From positions 2,588,065 to 2,652,064 of the forward strand of contig NZ_LFZW01000001.1 of NCBI RefSeq assembly GCF_001183985.1: a stretch of 64,000 nt of DNA, given 5' to 3'. This DNA is from Peribacillus loiseleuriae (GTDB taxonomy: Bacteria; Bacillota; Bacilli; Bacillales; DSM-1321). Positions 55,966 through 64,000 of the stretch are shown in pieces. A program made the position numbers and the translations under genes. The notes below the pieces were generated by a model. That model was not told the DNA's origin and searched no databases. It saw only the letters and a list, made by a program, of their open reading frames with translations. Positions within the stretch are counted from its first letter, which is position 1. Each line of letters opens with the position of its first letter.

Positions 55966-56622
55966 ATGAAACAACATCGATTTAACCACTGGTCTGAAAT
56001 TAAGTATTTAAAAGATATTGTCACCAACCCAATGATTGAAGTAGGGGAATACTCCTACTACTCTGGTTATTACGATAATCATGATTTTGAAGATGGGTGC
56101 GTTAGATACTTATGGGGAGATGAAGAATCTAGAAAGTTATTTAACCCCATCGAAGACTATGGTTGGCATTTAGATAAGTTGATTATAGGAAATTACGTAT
56201 GCATTGCAAGTGGTGTAATTATTTTAATGGGTGGAAATCACAATCATCATTCTGAATGGATTACCGTCTATCCTTTTGTGGAGCAAATTGAAACTTCTTA
56301 CGAACCTAAAGGGGATACAATCATCGAAAATGATGCCTGGATTGGTATGAATGCAATGATTATGCCCGGTGTGACAATAGGTGAAGGTGCCATTGTTGCG
56401 GCTGGATCAGTTGTTGCGAAAGATGTCCCACCATATACGATAGTAGGAGGCAACCCTGCTAAAGAGATAAAAAAACGATTTACAGACAAAGAAATCGAAA
56501 AGTTGAAGGAAATGCGTTGGTTCGATTGGGAACGTGAGAAAATTGAACAAGCTAGTCATATCTTGTCCAGTTCATCTATTAACCAATTATACGACTTTTA
56601 TCAAAGGGAAATTAAACCATAA
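55966..56622 (+). CDS. CatB/Vat-type xenobiotic O-acetyltransferase
   Basis: The 218-aa protein is a left-handed beta-helix acetyltransferase. The CatB-type N-terminus includes IEVGEYSYYSGYYDNHDFED, and the inserted loop LIIGNYVCIASGVIILMGGN carries the catalytic His region (NHNHHSEWITVYPF). Hexapeptide turns include NDAWIGMNAMIMPGVTIGEG and VPPYTIVGGNPAKEIKKRF. These trimeric enzymes acetylate chloramphenicol or streptogramin A. The chromosomal substrate is not certain here. GGAGCGAGGG precedes ATG. Confidence 0.88.
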   Translation: MKQHRFNHWSEIKYLKDIVTNPMIEVGEYSYYSGYYDNHDFEDGCVRYLWGDEESRKLFNPIEDYGWHLDKLIIGNYVCIASGVIILMGGNHNHHSEWITVYPFVEQIETSYEPKGDTIIENDAWIGMNAMIMPGVTIGEGAIVAAGSVVAKDVPPYTIVGGNPAKEIKKRFTDKEIEKLKEMRWFDWEREKIEQASHILSSSSINQLYDFYQREIKP

Positions 56623-56675
56623 CGGATTAATTTTAGATCATCACATTGAATAAATACGAATAAGTTTAATAAGCC

Positions 56676-56716
56676 ATAGTCTCTTCTTAATAGCTAATTA
56701 AGAAGGGACTATTTTT
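56676..56716 (+). terminator. terminator of the acetyltransferase gene
   Basis: AGTCTCTTCTTAA / TTAAGAAGGGACT with the TAGCTAA loop and a T-run. Confidence 0.8.
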
Positions 56717-56909
56717 AAAGTGAAAACTCATCACTACACAGTTTGTGTCAAATGCGACATAAAAACTCCCCTTCTCTTATTCAACTAAACTGCTTCTTTA
56801 GTTTAAGTACATTTGTTCACAAACTTCCATATATCATTCAATTATTTCTATAAATTTAGTTTACAACGAAACACCCCTCTAGATAAAAAATCCAAAGGGG
56901 TAAAGCTTC

Positions 56910-57010
56910 GCAACTTTTTTTAAATCGTCGCGACTTTATTAAAAATATCTCATCTTTTTTATAAACATCGTGACTTTAGTTCAAACTGTAGCTTTAAAAT
57001 AAAGATTGAT
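56910..57010. repeat. array of degenerate ~20-bp units
   Basis: Successive units end in ACTTT or GCTTT: ...GCTTCGCAACTTTT, AAATCGTCGCGACTTTA, AAAATATCTCATCTTTT, ATAAACATCGTGACTTTA and TTCAAACTGTAGCTTTAAA. Period is about 20-21 bp. No gene lies in 56717-57220. Confidence 0.5.
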
Positions 57011-57114
57011 TAAAAAATTCCCTTGAATACTTATTTAACAGCAAATATAAAAACTCCATTTTGAAAAAAGTTTGATCAAAATGGAGTTACTCTTTTTATT
57101 TAAATATGAATTTT

Positions 57115-57170
57115 TTATAAAAAAGGTTGATCCTTTCAATGATCCTTATTCCACAAACTCCATTAGTTGA
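57115..57170. repeat. dispersed intergenic repeat (intron-target family), copy 4
   Basis: AAAAAAGGTTGATCCTTTCA, ATGATCCTTATTCC and CTCCATTAGTTGAAGAAG show what the intron-split copy at 55.0-55.8 kb looked like before insertion. Confidence 0.6.
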
Positions 57171-57220
57171 AGAAGAAATTTATTTTCACCTTGGATTAAG
57201 CATATCATGATGCTTATCAA

Positions 57221-57790
57221 TCACTCTTCACTAAAATGATAGCAAAGTTGAACAACGCCAGAGGAAAATCTTTTTGTATCAACCAGGCTTAGATTCAATC
57301 TCTCCTTTATGTCAATAAACAAAGGTTTTCCTTCCCCTAAAATAACAGGGTGAACAGATAACCTAAATTCATCAACCAGCCCTAAATTTATAAAAGTTGT
57401 AATAAGGCTTGACCCACCATATAACCAGATGTCTCTACCAGGTTTGATCTTCAATTTATTTACTTCTTCAAGAATATTATCATTTATGAAATTTGCTTTT
57501 TTATCAGTCGCTTGTTGCGTTCTCGAAAACACATATTTTTCTTTACTATGAACTATATTCCACAGTTCTTTTTCGGTATCAGAATCTTCATTATTGGGAA
57601 TATATTGCCCCCATAAATCATAGCTATTTCTTCCATATAGTATCGTATCAATATGATTTAAAAAATCAATGAATCCCATATCAGGGTCCATAACGCACCA
57701 GTCAACTTCCCCTTTGGACCCTTCAATAAATCCATCTAAAGTAACTGCTAAATCTAAAATTATTCTTCTTGGTCTTTCGTTAATGGCCAT
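57221..57790 (-). CDS. dihydrofolate reductase family (RibD C-terminal-like) protein
   Basis: The 189-aa protein has the DHFR/RibD-C fold: RRIILDLAVTLDGFIEGSKG at the N-terminus, DTILYGRNSYDLWGQYIP, GRDIWLYGGSSLITTFINLG and DEFRLSVHPVILGEGKPLF. The NADPH-binding glycine strand is WLYGGSSLI. Relatives are orphan reductases (YyaP/YwjB-like) of unknown substrate. GGGG precedes ATG. It is divergent from a WYL-domain regulator 119 bp away, which probably controls it. Confidence 0.85.
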   Translation of the reverse strand: MAINERPRRIILDLAVTLDGFIEGSKGEVDWCVMDPDMGFIDFLNHIDTILYGRNSYDLWGQYIPNNEDSDTEKELWNIVHSKEKYVFSRTQQATDKKANFINDNILEEVNKLKIKPGRDIWLYGGSSLITTFINLGLVDEFRLSVHPVILGEGKPLFIDIKERLNLSLVDTKRFSSGVVQLCYHFSEE

Positions 57791-57909
57791 ACTTTTATCC
57801 CCTTTTATCTTATAGAATTTCCCTTGTTGATAAAATCATAAGGTATAAACTATACTATCTGTAAAACATGACAAGTAATGGCATGATTAAATAAAAAAAG
57901 GTGAGAAAA

Positions 57910-58851
57910 ATGTCAAAAGCCAAACGTCTATTAGATATTCTTATGTTTGTTACTGCTAAAAAAAAGTTTACAGCACAAGAAATAGCAGATGAATTCCATA
58001 TATCCATTCGTACTGTACATAGATATATATTAGATTTATGTGATATGGGATTGCCAATTTACGCTGAACAAGGACGGAATGGGGGATATACCGTATTAAC
58101 AAGTAGACTTCTTCCCCCTATTCTATTTACAGAAGAAGAAGCTGTTTCAATCTTCTTTGCTTTTCAATCTCTAAATTACTATCGTAGCTTGCCTTTTGAT
58201 GCTGAAATTACCTCGGTTGCACATAAATTATATAGTTCACTTCAGAGTGAAGCTAAAATAAAAGTGGATAAAATTCATTCTTATATTGCTTTTTGGAATC
58301 CTAAAAGAACCATTGATGCCCCATTTTTAAAAGATGTTTTAGAGCATTCTATTGAGAATAGAAATTTACACATTCAATATGAATCTAAATCAGGTATGAG
58401 AAAAAAACACATTCGCCCTATCGGTGTATATGCTCATGATGGATTATGGTATTTGCCTGCTTACGATTATCATAAGAAAAAAATATTAATGTATCGTGTA
58501 GATCGCATTCTTTCAATCTTATCCACTGAAAAAAGTGAAGATGAATTCATGAATTTAAAAGAATGGTTCAACTCTCATGAAGTAAAAAACCCGATTCGAC
58601 TGCATATACGCTTAACAACGGAAGGTGTCCGTCAATGTAAAAGTGTTCCTTATTTTGATGGTTTGGTAGTTACACAAGAAGATGGAACTGGATATATAGA
58701 TACAATCATTGATAAAGGTGAGCTTAGTTTTATAACATCATTATTTTTGAGATTTGGAAGTCATGCACGAATTTTAGAACCAAAGGAATTAATAGTTGGA
58801 TTACGTAAACAAGCTGAAGAAATTTTAACTATGTATCAAGATGAGAATTAA
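57910..58851 (+). CDS. HTH/WYL-domain transcriptional regulator (YafY family)
   Basis: The protein is 313 aa from the ATG at 57910-57912 with AAGGTGAG upstream. The N-terminal HTH_11 reads RLLDILMFVTAKKKFTAQEI and ISIRTVHRYILDLCDMGLPI. The WYL domain reads IRPIGVYAHDGLWYLPAYDY, followed by a C-terminal WCX extension (GELSFITSLFLRFGSHARIL). WYL domains bind small ligands or nucleic acids. Divergent transcription with the DHFR-like gene suggests local control. Confidence 0.88.
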   Translation: MSKAKRLLDILMFVTAKKKFTAQEIADEFHISIRTVHRYILDLCDMGLPIYAEQGRNGGYTVLTSRLLPPILFTEEEAVSIFFAFQSLNYYRSLPFDAEITSVAHKLYSSLQSEAKIKVDKIHSYIAFWNPKRTIDAPFLKDVLEHSIENRNLHIQYESKSGMRKKHIRPIGVYAHDGLWYLPAYDYHKKKILMYRVDRILSILSTEKSEDEFMNLKEWFNSHEVKNPIRLHIRLTTEGVRQCKSVPYFDGLVVTQEDGTGYIDTIIDKGELSFITSLFLRFGSHARILEPKELIVGLRKQAEEILTMYQDEN

Positions 58852-58977
58852 AATATTTGTTTTTTATCAATCCTCTATTGAAATCTAGAGCTAATAAGGC
58901 TATTTCAATGGAACCTTGCTTCGACTAATTTCCCAATAGTTAAATAAGAAAAATCGGAGTGTGAATCATTCCAGTTC

Positions 58978-59060
58978 ATCTTTTTTATAAACGGTTAAAC
59001 TTTCTTCAAAACGGTACGACTTTTTTATAAACAGTATAACTTTGTTTCAAATCGACAACA
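58978..59060. repeat. array of degenerate ~20-bp units, second site
   Basis: TTTATAAACGGTTAAACTTT, CTTCAAAACGGTACGACTTT, TTTATAAACAGTATAACTTT and GTTTCAAATCGACAAC follow one another with a 20-bp period. Confidence 0.6.
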
Positions 59061-59157
59061 ATTAAACCTGAATTATATTTTTTATTTAATTAAGACGATT
59101 AATAGGACTGTCTGCTTTATTATATTAACCTCGTTCGCTCAATTGTCGTTATAATGA

Positions 59158-59185
59158 AACAGGATGACGTTTCCGCCATCCTGTT
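59158..59185. terminator. terminator-like hairpin
   Basis: AACAGGATGACG / CGCCATCCTGTT around TTTC, beyond the end of the PTS gene. 58852-59286 holds no gene apart from repeats. Confidence 0.65.
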
Positions 59186-59286
59186 CTTCATTCTTAAATA
59201 TTTATCGTTAATTGAAAACATTTACTATACAACGTATAGGTTACATTCATAGTAAAGGTTTGTATGACCTTCTTATCGAATATTCA

Positions 59287-60660
59287 TTATTTTTCTTCTA
59301 GGTCTTTAAATCCAAGAACGAGACAAATGACGAATGATGCAATAAAAGCTAAGACCATCATGATCAGTCCACTGACAATGTTTGATACTCCTTTATCACC
59401 AGAGAATCCGAGAATGGCCATGAAGCTATTTTGTGGTACATATAGGGTTACATGCATAATTCCCGCGAAACACCCTGCAATACCGGCACCAATTGCTGAG
59501 GCAATGGCTGGTTTTTTTAGTTTTAACGTTACACCGTATAAAGACGGTTCCGTAATCCCCATTACTGCGGAAATACCTGCTGAGGAAGCTAATTGTTTCA
59601 TTGCTTTACTCTTAGTTCGAACTGCTACAGCCAATGTTGCCCCACCTTGAGCTAAGTTTGCACAAACCTGAGCGACAAGAATTAAAGCCTCTTGTCCAGT
59701 TGCAGCAAAGGTAGAAATAAATATTGGTGTTAAAGCGTGATGCATCCCAGTCATAACAATGAACGGGAATGCTGCAGCTAACAAGGCTACCATAACTAAT
59801 CCAAGGCTACCCTGCAGTAAATTAATCAAACCTGCTAAGCCTTGTCCTGCAAAATTACCTAAAGGACCTACTACAATCAAAGCGATTGGAGCACTAATTA
59901 AGAGTATTAAAGTCGGGCTTAAAATGATTTTTAACATATTAGGTACTACTTTATCTACATATTTCTCAATATAAGACATGATCCAAACTATCAATAATAC
60001 TGGGATCACAGAGGCTGCATAAATAACGGCTGGTACCGGAAGACCGATGAATGAAATAGGGTCCCCTGATGCAATCCAAGCAGCAAAGTTAGGGTGCAAG
60101 AGTACACCAGCAACAATTACAGCTAATGACGTATTTACTTTAAACATTCTAGACGCATTGACCGCTAACAGAATCGGCATGAAATAAAACGCCGCATCCC
60201 CGATAATGTCCAATAAACGATAGGTATCTGATGTTTTTGACATCAAATCAAATGTCATTATTAATGATAATATAACCTTAATCATACCGGCAGCTGTTAA
60301 AGCCGGGATCATTGGCGTCATACATCCGGTAATGGTCTCAATAATATTATTCAAGAAGCCTGTTTTCTTTTTTTGAGTATTGGGTTCCTCTGCATCCTCA
60401 GGGCTTTTAATACCGAGAGCTAGCACTTCTTTATAGACAGCATTCACTTCATTCCCGATTACTACCTGATATTGGCTAGCTGTTTCCACCACACCTGCTA
60501 CATGATCGATATTTTTTAATTGCACTTCATTCGCCAAGGAAGTATCTTTTAAACGGAAGCGAAGTCGGGTCATACAATGAACTAAATCTATGATGTTTTC
60601 TTTACCGCCAACATTGTCGACAATGAGCTTTGCGGTTTGTTTATAATCTTTTTTCATCAT
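59287..60660 (-). CDS. PTS glucoside/trehalose-type transporter EIIBC
   Basis: The 457-aa permease has IIB at residues ~1-85 (LVDNVGGKE-type start, phospho-Cys in DLVHCMTRLRFRLKDTSLAN) and a IIC membrane domain with HHALTPIFISTFAATGQEAL and GITEPSLYGVTLKLKKPAIA. There is no IIA domain, so phosphate must come from another IIA (for example glucose-type). It resembles TreP. It is the last gene of a GH1-GH65-pgmB-PTS cluster. RBS GGGGAG. Confidence 0.9.
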   Translation of the reverse strand: MMKKDYKQTAKLIVDNVGGKENIIDLVHCMTRLRFRLKDTSLANEVQLKNIDHVAGVVETASQYQVVIGNEVNAVYKEVLALGIKSPEDAEEPNTQKKKTGFLNNIIETITGCMTPMIPALTAAGMIKVILSLIMTFDLMSKTSDTYRLLDIIGDAAFYFMPILLAVNASRMFKVNTSLAVIVAGVLLHPNFAAWIASGDPISFIGLPVPAVIYAASVIPVLLIVWIMSYIEKYVDKVVPNMLKIILSPTLILLISAPIALIVVGPLGNFAGQGLAGLINLLQGSLGLVMVALLAAAFPFIVMTGMHHALTPIFISTFAATGQEALILVAQVCANLAQGGATLAVAVRTKSKAMKQLASSAGISAVMGITEPSLYGVTLKLKKPAIASAIGAGIAGCFAGIMHVTLYVPQNSFMAILGFSGDKGVSNIVSGLIMMVLAFIASFVICLVLGFKDLEEK

Positions 60661-60711
60661 TCTTACTCCCCTTAATTATCATGTACAGTCGTCAAGTTGA
60701 TATCTAATGGC

Positions 60712-61377
60712 TCACTTATGGTTCTCATGCCACACTTGTGTGATCACATTGCTAGTTAACTCACAGGTTGAAGAAAGAACCTTATCTGCATGTGCTAAGT
60801 TTATTACGTCACCGATCGCAATCGCGGTCATTCCTGCATCCTTGATCGCCCAAACACCAGCTGAAGCATCCTCAATTCCAACACACTGACTCGGTTGAAC
60901 TCCTAACAATTCACTGCCTTTTAGGAAGATATCTGGTGCAGGTTTCCCCGCTACTACACTGGTAGGATCAACAATGCAATCGAAAAATTCCGTTAAACCC
61001 AATAAATCTAATAGCAACGGCCCATTTTTGCTTGCTGATGCCAAACCAATTTTTATCTCTTTATCTTTTAAGCTAGCTAAAACTTGTGGGATTTGTGGTA
61101 GAGCATCCTCGGGAGTAATAGTTTGGATTAACTCGATATAGAGCTCGTTTTTATCATCCGCCATTTTTTCCTTCTCAACCAAGCTATATTGATCACTTTT
61201 TTGTCCCAACTCTAAAATTCTCTCTAATGATTCCATCCGACTAATCCCTTTGAGTTGCTCATTGAACTCCTCATCAATCGTCACGCCTATTTTTTCACTA
61301 AGGTGTTTCCAAGCCAGAAAATGGTATTTAGCCGTATCAGCAATAACACCGTCCAAATCGAATAGAACTACCTGCAT
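60712..61377 (-). CDS. pgmB: beta-phosphoglucomutase
   Basis: The protein is 221 aa from the ATG at 61375-61377 (MQVVLFDLDGVIADTAKYHF); the upstream GGGGAG fits this start better than the ATG at 61395. It is a HAD-superfamily mutase with nucleophile Asp and acid/base Asp in DLDGV. The cap domain contains LKGISRMESLERIL. Motif II/III residues are in IGLASASKNGPLLLDLLGL and GIEDASAGVWAIKDAGM. It converts beta-glucose 1-phosphate to glucose 6-phosphate, which implies that the neighbouring GH65 enzyme is an inverting phosphorylase releasing beta-Glc1P. Confidence 0.95.
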   Translation of the reverse strand: MQVVLFDLDGVIADTAKYHFLAWKHLSEKIGVTIDEEFNEQLKGISRMESLERILELGQKSDQYSLVEKEKMADDKNELYIELIQTITPEDALPQIPQVLASLKDKEIKIGLASASKNGPLLLDLLGLTEFFDCIVDPTSVVAGKPAPDIFLKGSELLGVQPSQCVGIEDASAGVWAIKDAGMTAIAIGDVINLAHADKVLSSTCELTSNVITQVWHENHK

Positions 61378-61408
61378 ACCATCACTACTCCCCATTTTTC
61401 TTAAGATG

Positions 61409-63724
61409 TCAATTCTCTATAATTACCAGATGATTGGTGTTCAGAAGTAATTTTCCCCCTTGATGGAAAAGCTCTAGAGATTCCCCCTCTAATAAGCGAT
61501 ACTCGGTCACATCATGTGTCATTTCAATCCGAATTAATTGATTATGAAAATACACTTGAAAACTTAATTTTCCCCACTGTTCAGGAATTCGTGGTGAGAA
61601 TCCTAGTTGATTGTTTACGACCTTCATACCAGCAAATCCATAAATTAGGCTCATCCACGTTCCGCCCATATTAGCAGCATGAATTCCATCCTTTGTGTTT
61701 TTTTGCATATCATTCAAATCCATTAAGGCTGTATTCATGAAGTATTTATACGCTTTTTCCTTTTCTCCAATTTCACTAGCCATCATGCCGAAAACAGAAT
61801 GAGATAACGAGGAGTCGTGAGTTGTGATTTTTTCATAATAATGATAATCACGCTTTTTTTGCTCCAAAGCAAAATCTTCTCCGTAAAGAAATGCAGCTAG
61901 TACCGTATCAGCCTGTTTATTTACTTGATAACGATATATAGTCAGTGGGTGATAATGAAGCAATAATGGATATTTCTCTCTAGGTGTATTCTCAAAATTC
62001 CACACAGCCTTATCAAAAAACGAGTCATCCTGCTTCGTCAGCTTCCGCTCTTCATCATAAGGAAGATACATTTGATTACCGGCTTCCTGCCATTTCTCCA
62101 CTTCTTGCAGATCAAAGTTCAAACGTTTAGATAAACCTTCGAATGCCAAATCTTCTTGATAGTGATTTACCATATTGGCTGCAAATAATAGATTGTGTTT
62201 AGCCATTAGGTTCGTATAATAATTGTTATTTACAATAGCCGTATATTCATCAGGACCCGTTACACCATTCAAACAAAAGTGATTGCCTTTTTCCGGGATA
62301 AAGTCTCCGAATGTTACCCAGAAGCGTGCCGTTTCGATTAATATTTCTAATCCATGTTTGCGCATAAAATCGGCATCCTGAGTTGCCTCATAATACACCT
62401 TAACACCATGGGCAATATCGGCATTGATATGGAATTGCGCAGTTCCCGCAGGATAATAGGCACTACATTCCTCCCCATCAATTGTACGCCAGGCATAAAG
62501 TGCACCCTGTTCCACACCAAGGTCTCGTGCTCTTTCTCGTGCTTTTGGTAAAATAGAGTGTCTATAGGACAACAATTGTCTAGCCACGTTTGGTTGGGTA
62601 TAGATGAAAAATGGTAACATGTACATTTCCGTATCCCAGAAATAATGACCTTCATAGCCATCGCCAGTTAATCCCTTTGCCGCTATGTTCGTTAATCCGT
62701 CTCTACCAGCCGCTTGATTTAAATGGAATAAATTAAATCGTAAGCCTAATTGTAGTTGGTCATCACCTGCTAATTGGACATCACTACCCCTCCAAAAATT
62801 AGCCATATTCGAAATATGCATGTGTTTTATTTCTTCATACCCTAAACGGCTTGCCTCTTGAATAACCTGTTCTAATTTTTCGGCAAAGTGCTCTTTTTTA
62901 GATTCTTCATTAAATTTATCGCCATATCCCGCAACAACAACTAGCTGAATAGGTTTTCCTGCTTTAGCCTCAAAAGCAGTAGTGGTCATGATTGCTTCAT
63001 CTTGTAAGGTTGTTTCTTGTTTAGTTGTACGCCCCATTCCCACAATAGCCTTCGCTGTACACCAGATGTGTAAGTGACTGTTCAAAGTAGAAACTAACAT
63101 CATTGGTAGCCCTTTGGTATCGACAGCTTTAGTAGCGATCTGTTTTCCATGCCCTGATGCTACTCGTGGATCATCAGAATCTGCCACTTCCTTCAATGTT
63201 CTCTGTACTTTATTTTGAAACACAATTTCTCCATCGAAGTTAAGCGGTGTAAGCTGATAAGAGACTAACAATAACTCTGGAAAATCATAAGAAACCAAAC
63301 GCTCAATTCGAGCATCTACTTTCTTCCCATTCGAGCTTTCCCAAGTAAATGTTCTAATTAATAATCCCTGTTGCAAATCTAAGGTACGTTGATGATTTGT
63401 CGTCGTACCAGTTCCCAAATTGAACCATTCCCCATCTATGGAGAAACTGATGAGATGGCTATTTGGTAATTTACAAATTGTTTGATGATTTTTGGCATAC
63501 CCATAGGCCCACTCCCCGTATTGGATTGGTGCCTTTTCGAAATAACCGTTCACATATGTGCCAATATTTTCTGCATAATCCCAATCTAAATCACTTTCTT
63601 CCAGACTACCTCTTATGCCAATATGCCCATTTGACAATGTAAACAATGTTTCATGAAACTTAATCGTCTCTTTATCTACCGTTTGTTCTATCAATGCTGA
63701 ATTTTCATTAGAAAACTGATTCAA
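61409..63724 (-). CDS. GH65 disaccharide (or disaccharide-6-phosphate) phosphorylase
   Basis: The 771-aa protein starts at a TTG (63722-63724) with AGAGG upstream. It has an N-terminal beta-sandwich and a (alpha/alpha)6 barrel. GHYFWDTEMYMLPFF (residues ~359-373) lies at the active site. The catalytic Glu493 is in NGVTGPDEYT, and the phosphate-binding loop is HDSSLSHSVFG. Members cleave alpha-glucosides with phosphate to beta-Glc1P. Because a PTS permease and pgmB are adjacent and no phospho-disaccharide hydrolase of the alpha type is present, trehalose-6-phosphate phosphorylase (as in Lactococcus) is a good candidate. Maltose, kojibiose or nigerose phosphorylase are alternatives. Confidence 0.85.
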   Translation of the reverse strand: MNQFSNENSALIEQTVDKETIKFHETLFTLSNGHIGIRGSLEESDLDWDYAENIGTYVNGYFEKAPIQYGEWAYGYAKNHQTICKLPNSHLISFSIDGEWFNLGTGTTTNHQRTLDLQQGLLIRTFTWESSNGKKVDARIERLVSYDFPELLLVSYQLTPLNFDGEIVFQNKVQRTLKEVADSDDPRVASGHGKQIATKAVDTKGLPMMLVSTLNSHLHIWCTAKAIVGMGRTTKQETTLQDEAIMTTTAFEAKAGKPIQLVVVAGYGDKFNEESKKEHFAEKLEQVIQEASRLGYEEIKHMHISNMANFWRGSDVQLAGDDQLQLGLRFNLFHLNQAAGRDGLTNIAAKGLTGDGYEGHYFWDTEMYMLPFFIYTQPNVARQLLSYRHSILPKARERARDLGVEQGALYAWRTIDGEECSAYYPAGTAQFHINADIAHGVKVYYEATQDADFMRKHGLEILIETARFWVTFGDFIPEKGNHFCLNGVTGPDEYTAIVNNNYYTNLMAKHNLLFAANMVNHYQEDLAFEGLSKRLNFDLQEVEKWQEAGNQMYLPYDEERKLTKQDDSFFDKAVWNFENTPREKYPLLLHYHPLTIYRYQVNKQADTVLAAFLYGEDFALEQKKRDYHYYEKITTHDSSLSHSVFGMMASEIGEKEKAYKYFMNTALMDLNDMQKNTKDGIHAANMGGTWMSLIYGFAGMKVVNNQLGFSPRIPEQWGKLSFQVYFHNQLIRIEMTHDVTEYRLLEGESLELFHQGGKLLLNTNHLVIIEN

Positions 63725-63786
63725 ATTGTAAAACCTCTTTCTACTTGTTTTGATCTATTGAGGAAAGCTCCAATGGTCATTTCAGT

Positions 63787-64000
63787 TCAGTAAAGTACTT
63801 TCCCATTACTTTCAATCACTTTTTGATACCAATAATAGCTATCCTTTTTATACCGTTTATTCGATCCATTGCCTTTGTCATCACTATCAACATAAATGAA
63901 ACCATAGCGTTTAGAGATTTTCCCTTCGCTGACACTCACTAAATCAATGCATCCCCAAGTAAGGTAGCCTAACAATTCCACTCCGTCTTCCTCAACGGCT
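63787..64000 (-). CDS. GH1 6-phospho-beta-glucosidase, C-terminal part (runs off the right edge)
   Basis: The open frame [40 protein letters not shown] and KRYKKDSYYWYQKVIESNGK is the end of a second GH1 enzyme. It carries the same Ser/Lys/Tyr phosphate-binding region as the complete GH1 gene at 23559-24986. The active-site Glu residues lie outside the window. It lies 62 bp upstream of the GH65 gene on the same strand, so it is probably in the same operon. Confidence 0.88.
   Translation of the reverse strand, partial: AVEEDGVELLGYLTWGCIDLVSVSEGKISKRYGFIYVDSDDKGNGSNKRYKKDSYYWYQKVIESNGKVLY

Noticed and set aside
56910..57010. CRISPR array
   Set aside because: The units are degenerate throughout, with no constant repeats separated by unique spacers, and no cas genes are nearby.

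Overview
The window is low-GC Firmicute DNA with strong AAGGAGG-type ribosome binding sites, Fur boxes, a cre-like site, LicT-type antiterminator sites and a SpoVR remnant. It most likely comes from an endospore-forming member of the Bacillaceae; the genus cannot be fixed from the sequence alone. No rRNA, tRNA or CRISPR array was seen. Coding is mostly on the minus strand. Many genes are broken, and long intergenic stretches hold dispersed repeats, so this looks like an accessory region with heavy turnover.

Layout. 0-6 kb: a decayed inositol-monophosphatase gene, guanine deaminase (guaD), GMP reductase (guaC) and a low-molecular-weight tyrosine phosphatase. 6-11 kb: 3-hydroxyisobutyryl-CoA hydrolase beside a broken enoyl-CoA hydratase abutting an IS66 stub, a Fur-controlled siderophore-binding lipoprotein, an anti-sigma C-terminal-domain remnant and a NUDIX hydrolase. 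11.4-12.1 kb: an ORF-less group II intron, with a 99%-identical second copy at 55.1-55.8 kb. 12-22 kb: a DUF3139 protein, an Amj-type flippase, an arsRBC operon, a DUF3888 protein, an MFS exporter with an ArsR-rhodanese regulator, a second (relic) group II intron, an arsI stub and a Fur-controlled FTR1 iron permease operon. 22-23.5 kb: a gene graveyard (SpoVR, GGDEF and P-type ATPase tails).

23.5-28 kb: licT-bglP-bgl, an aryl-beta-glucoside PTS operon with RNA antitermination. 29-37 kb: a LacI-controlled ABC sugar-uptake operon with ThuA, two Gfo/Idh/MocA dehydrogenases and a broken TIM-barrel epimerase. 37-38.5 kb: a second graveyard (acetyltransferase, RHS, flavin monooxygenase and ABC permease fragments). 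39-45 kb: a soluble chemoreceptor with a CZB domain, a PhnB-like protein, a MetE-C-like enzyme, a complete IS3-family element and a stalk-domain exported protein. 45-53 kb: plasmid or phage debris (XerS-type recombinase, IS4, Rep and D12-methylase remnants) around a BlaI/BlaR1-type pair and small lipoproteins or membrane proteins. 53-59 kb: a TerD-transglutaminase fusion, the second intron, a CatB-type acyltransferase, a DHFR-like reductase and a WYL regulator. 59-64 kb: a PTS / beta-phosphoglucomutase / GH65 phosphorylase / GH1 locus running off the right edge.

Functional themes are sugar uptake (two PTS loci and one ABC locus), arsenic and iron handling, and purine salvage. The least ordinary items are the TerD-transglutaminase fusion, the twin ORF-less introns (at least one sitting inside a member of an intergenic repeat family), inverted 35-bp repeats bracketing the MFS/ArsR-rhodanese cassette, and arrays of degenerate ~20-bp intergenic units.
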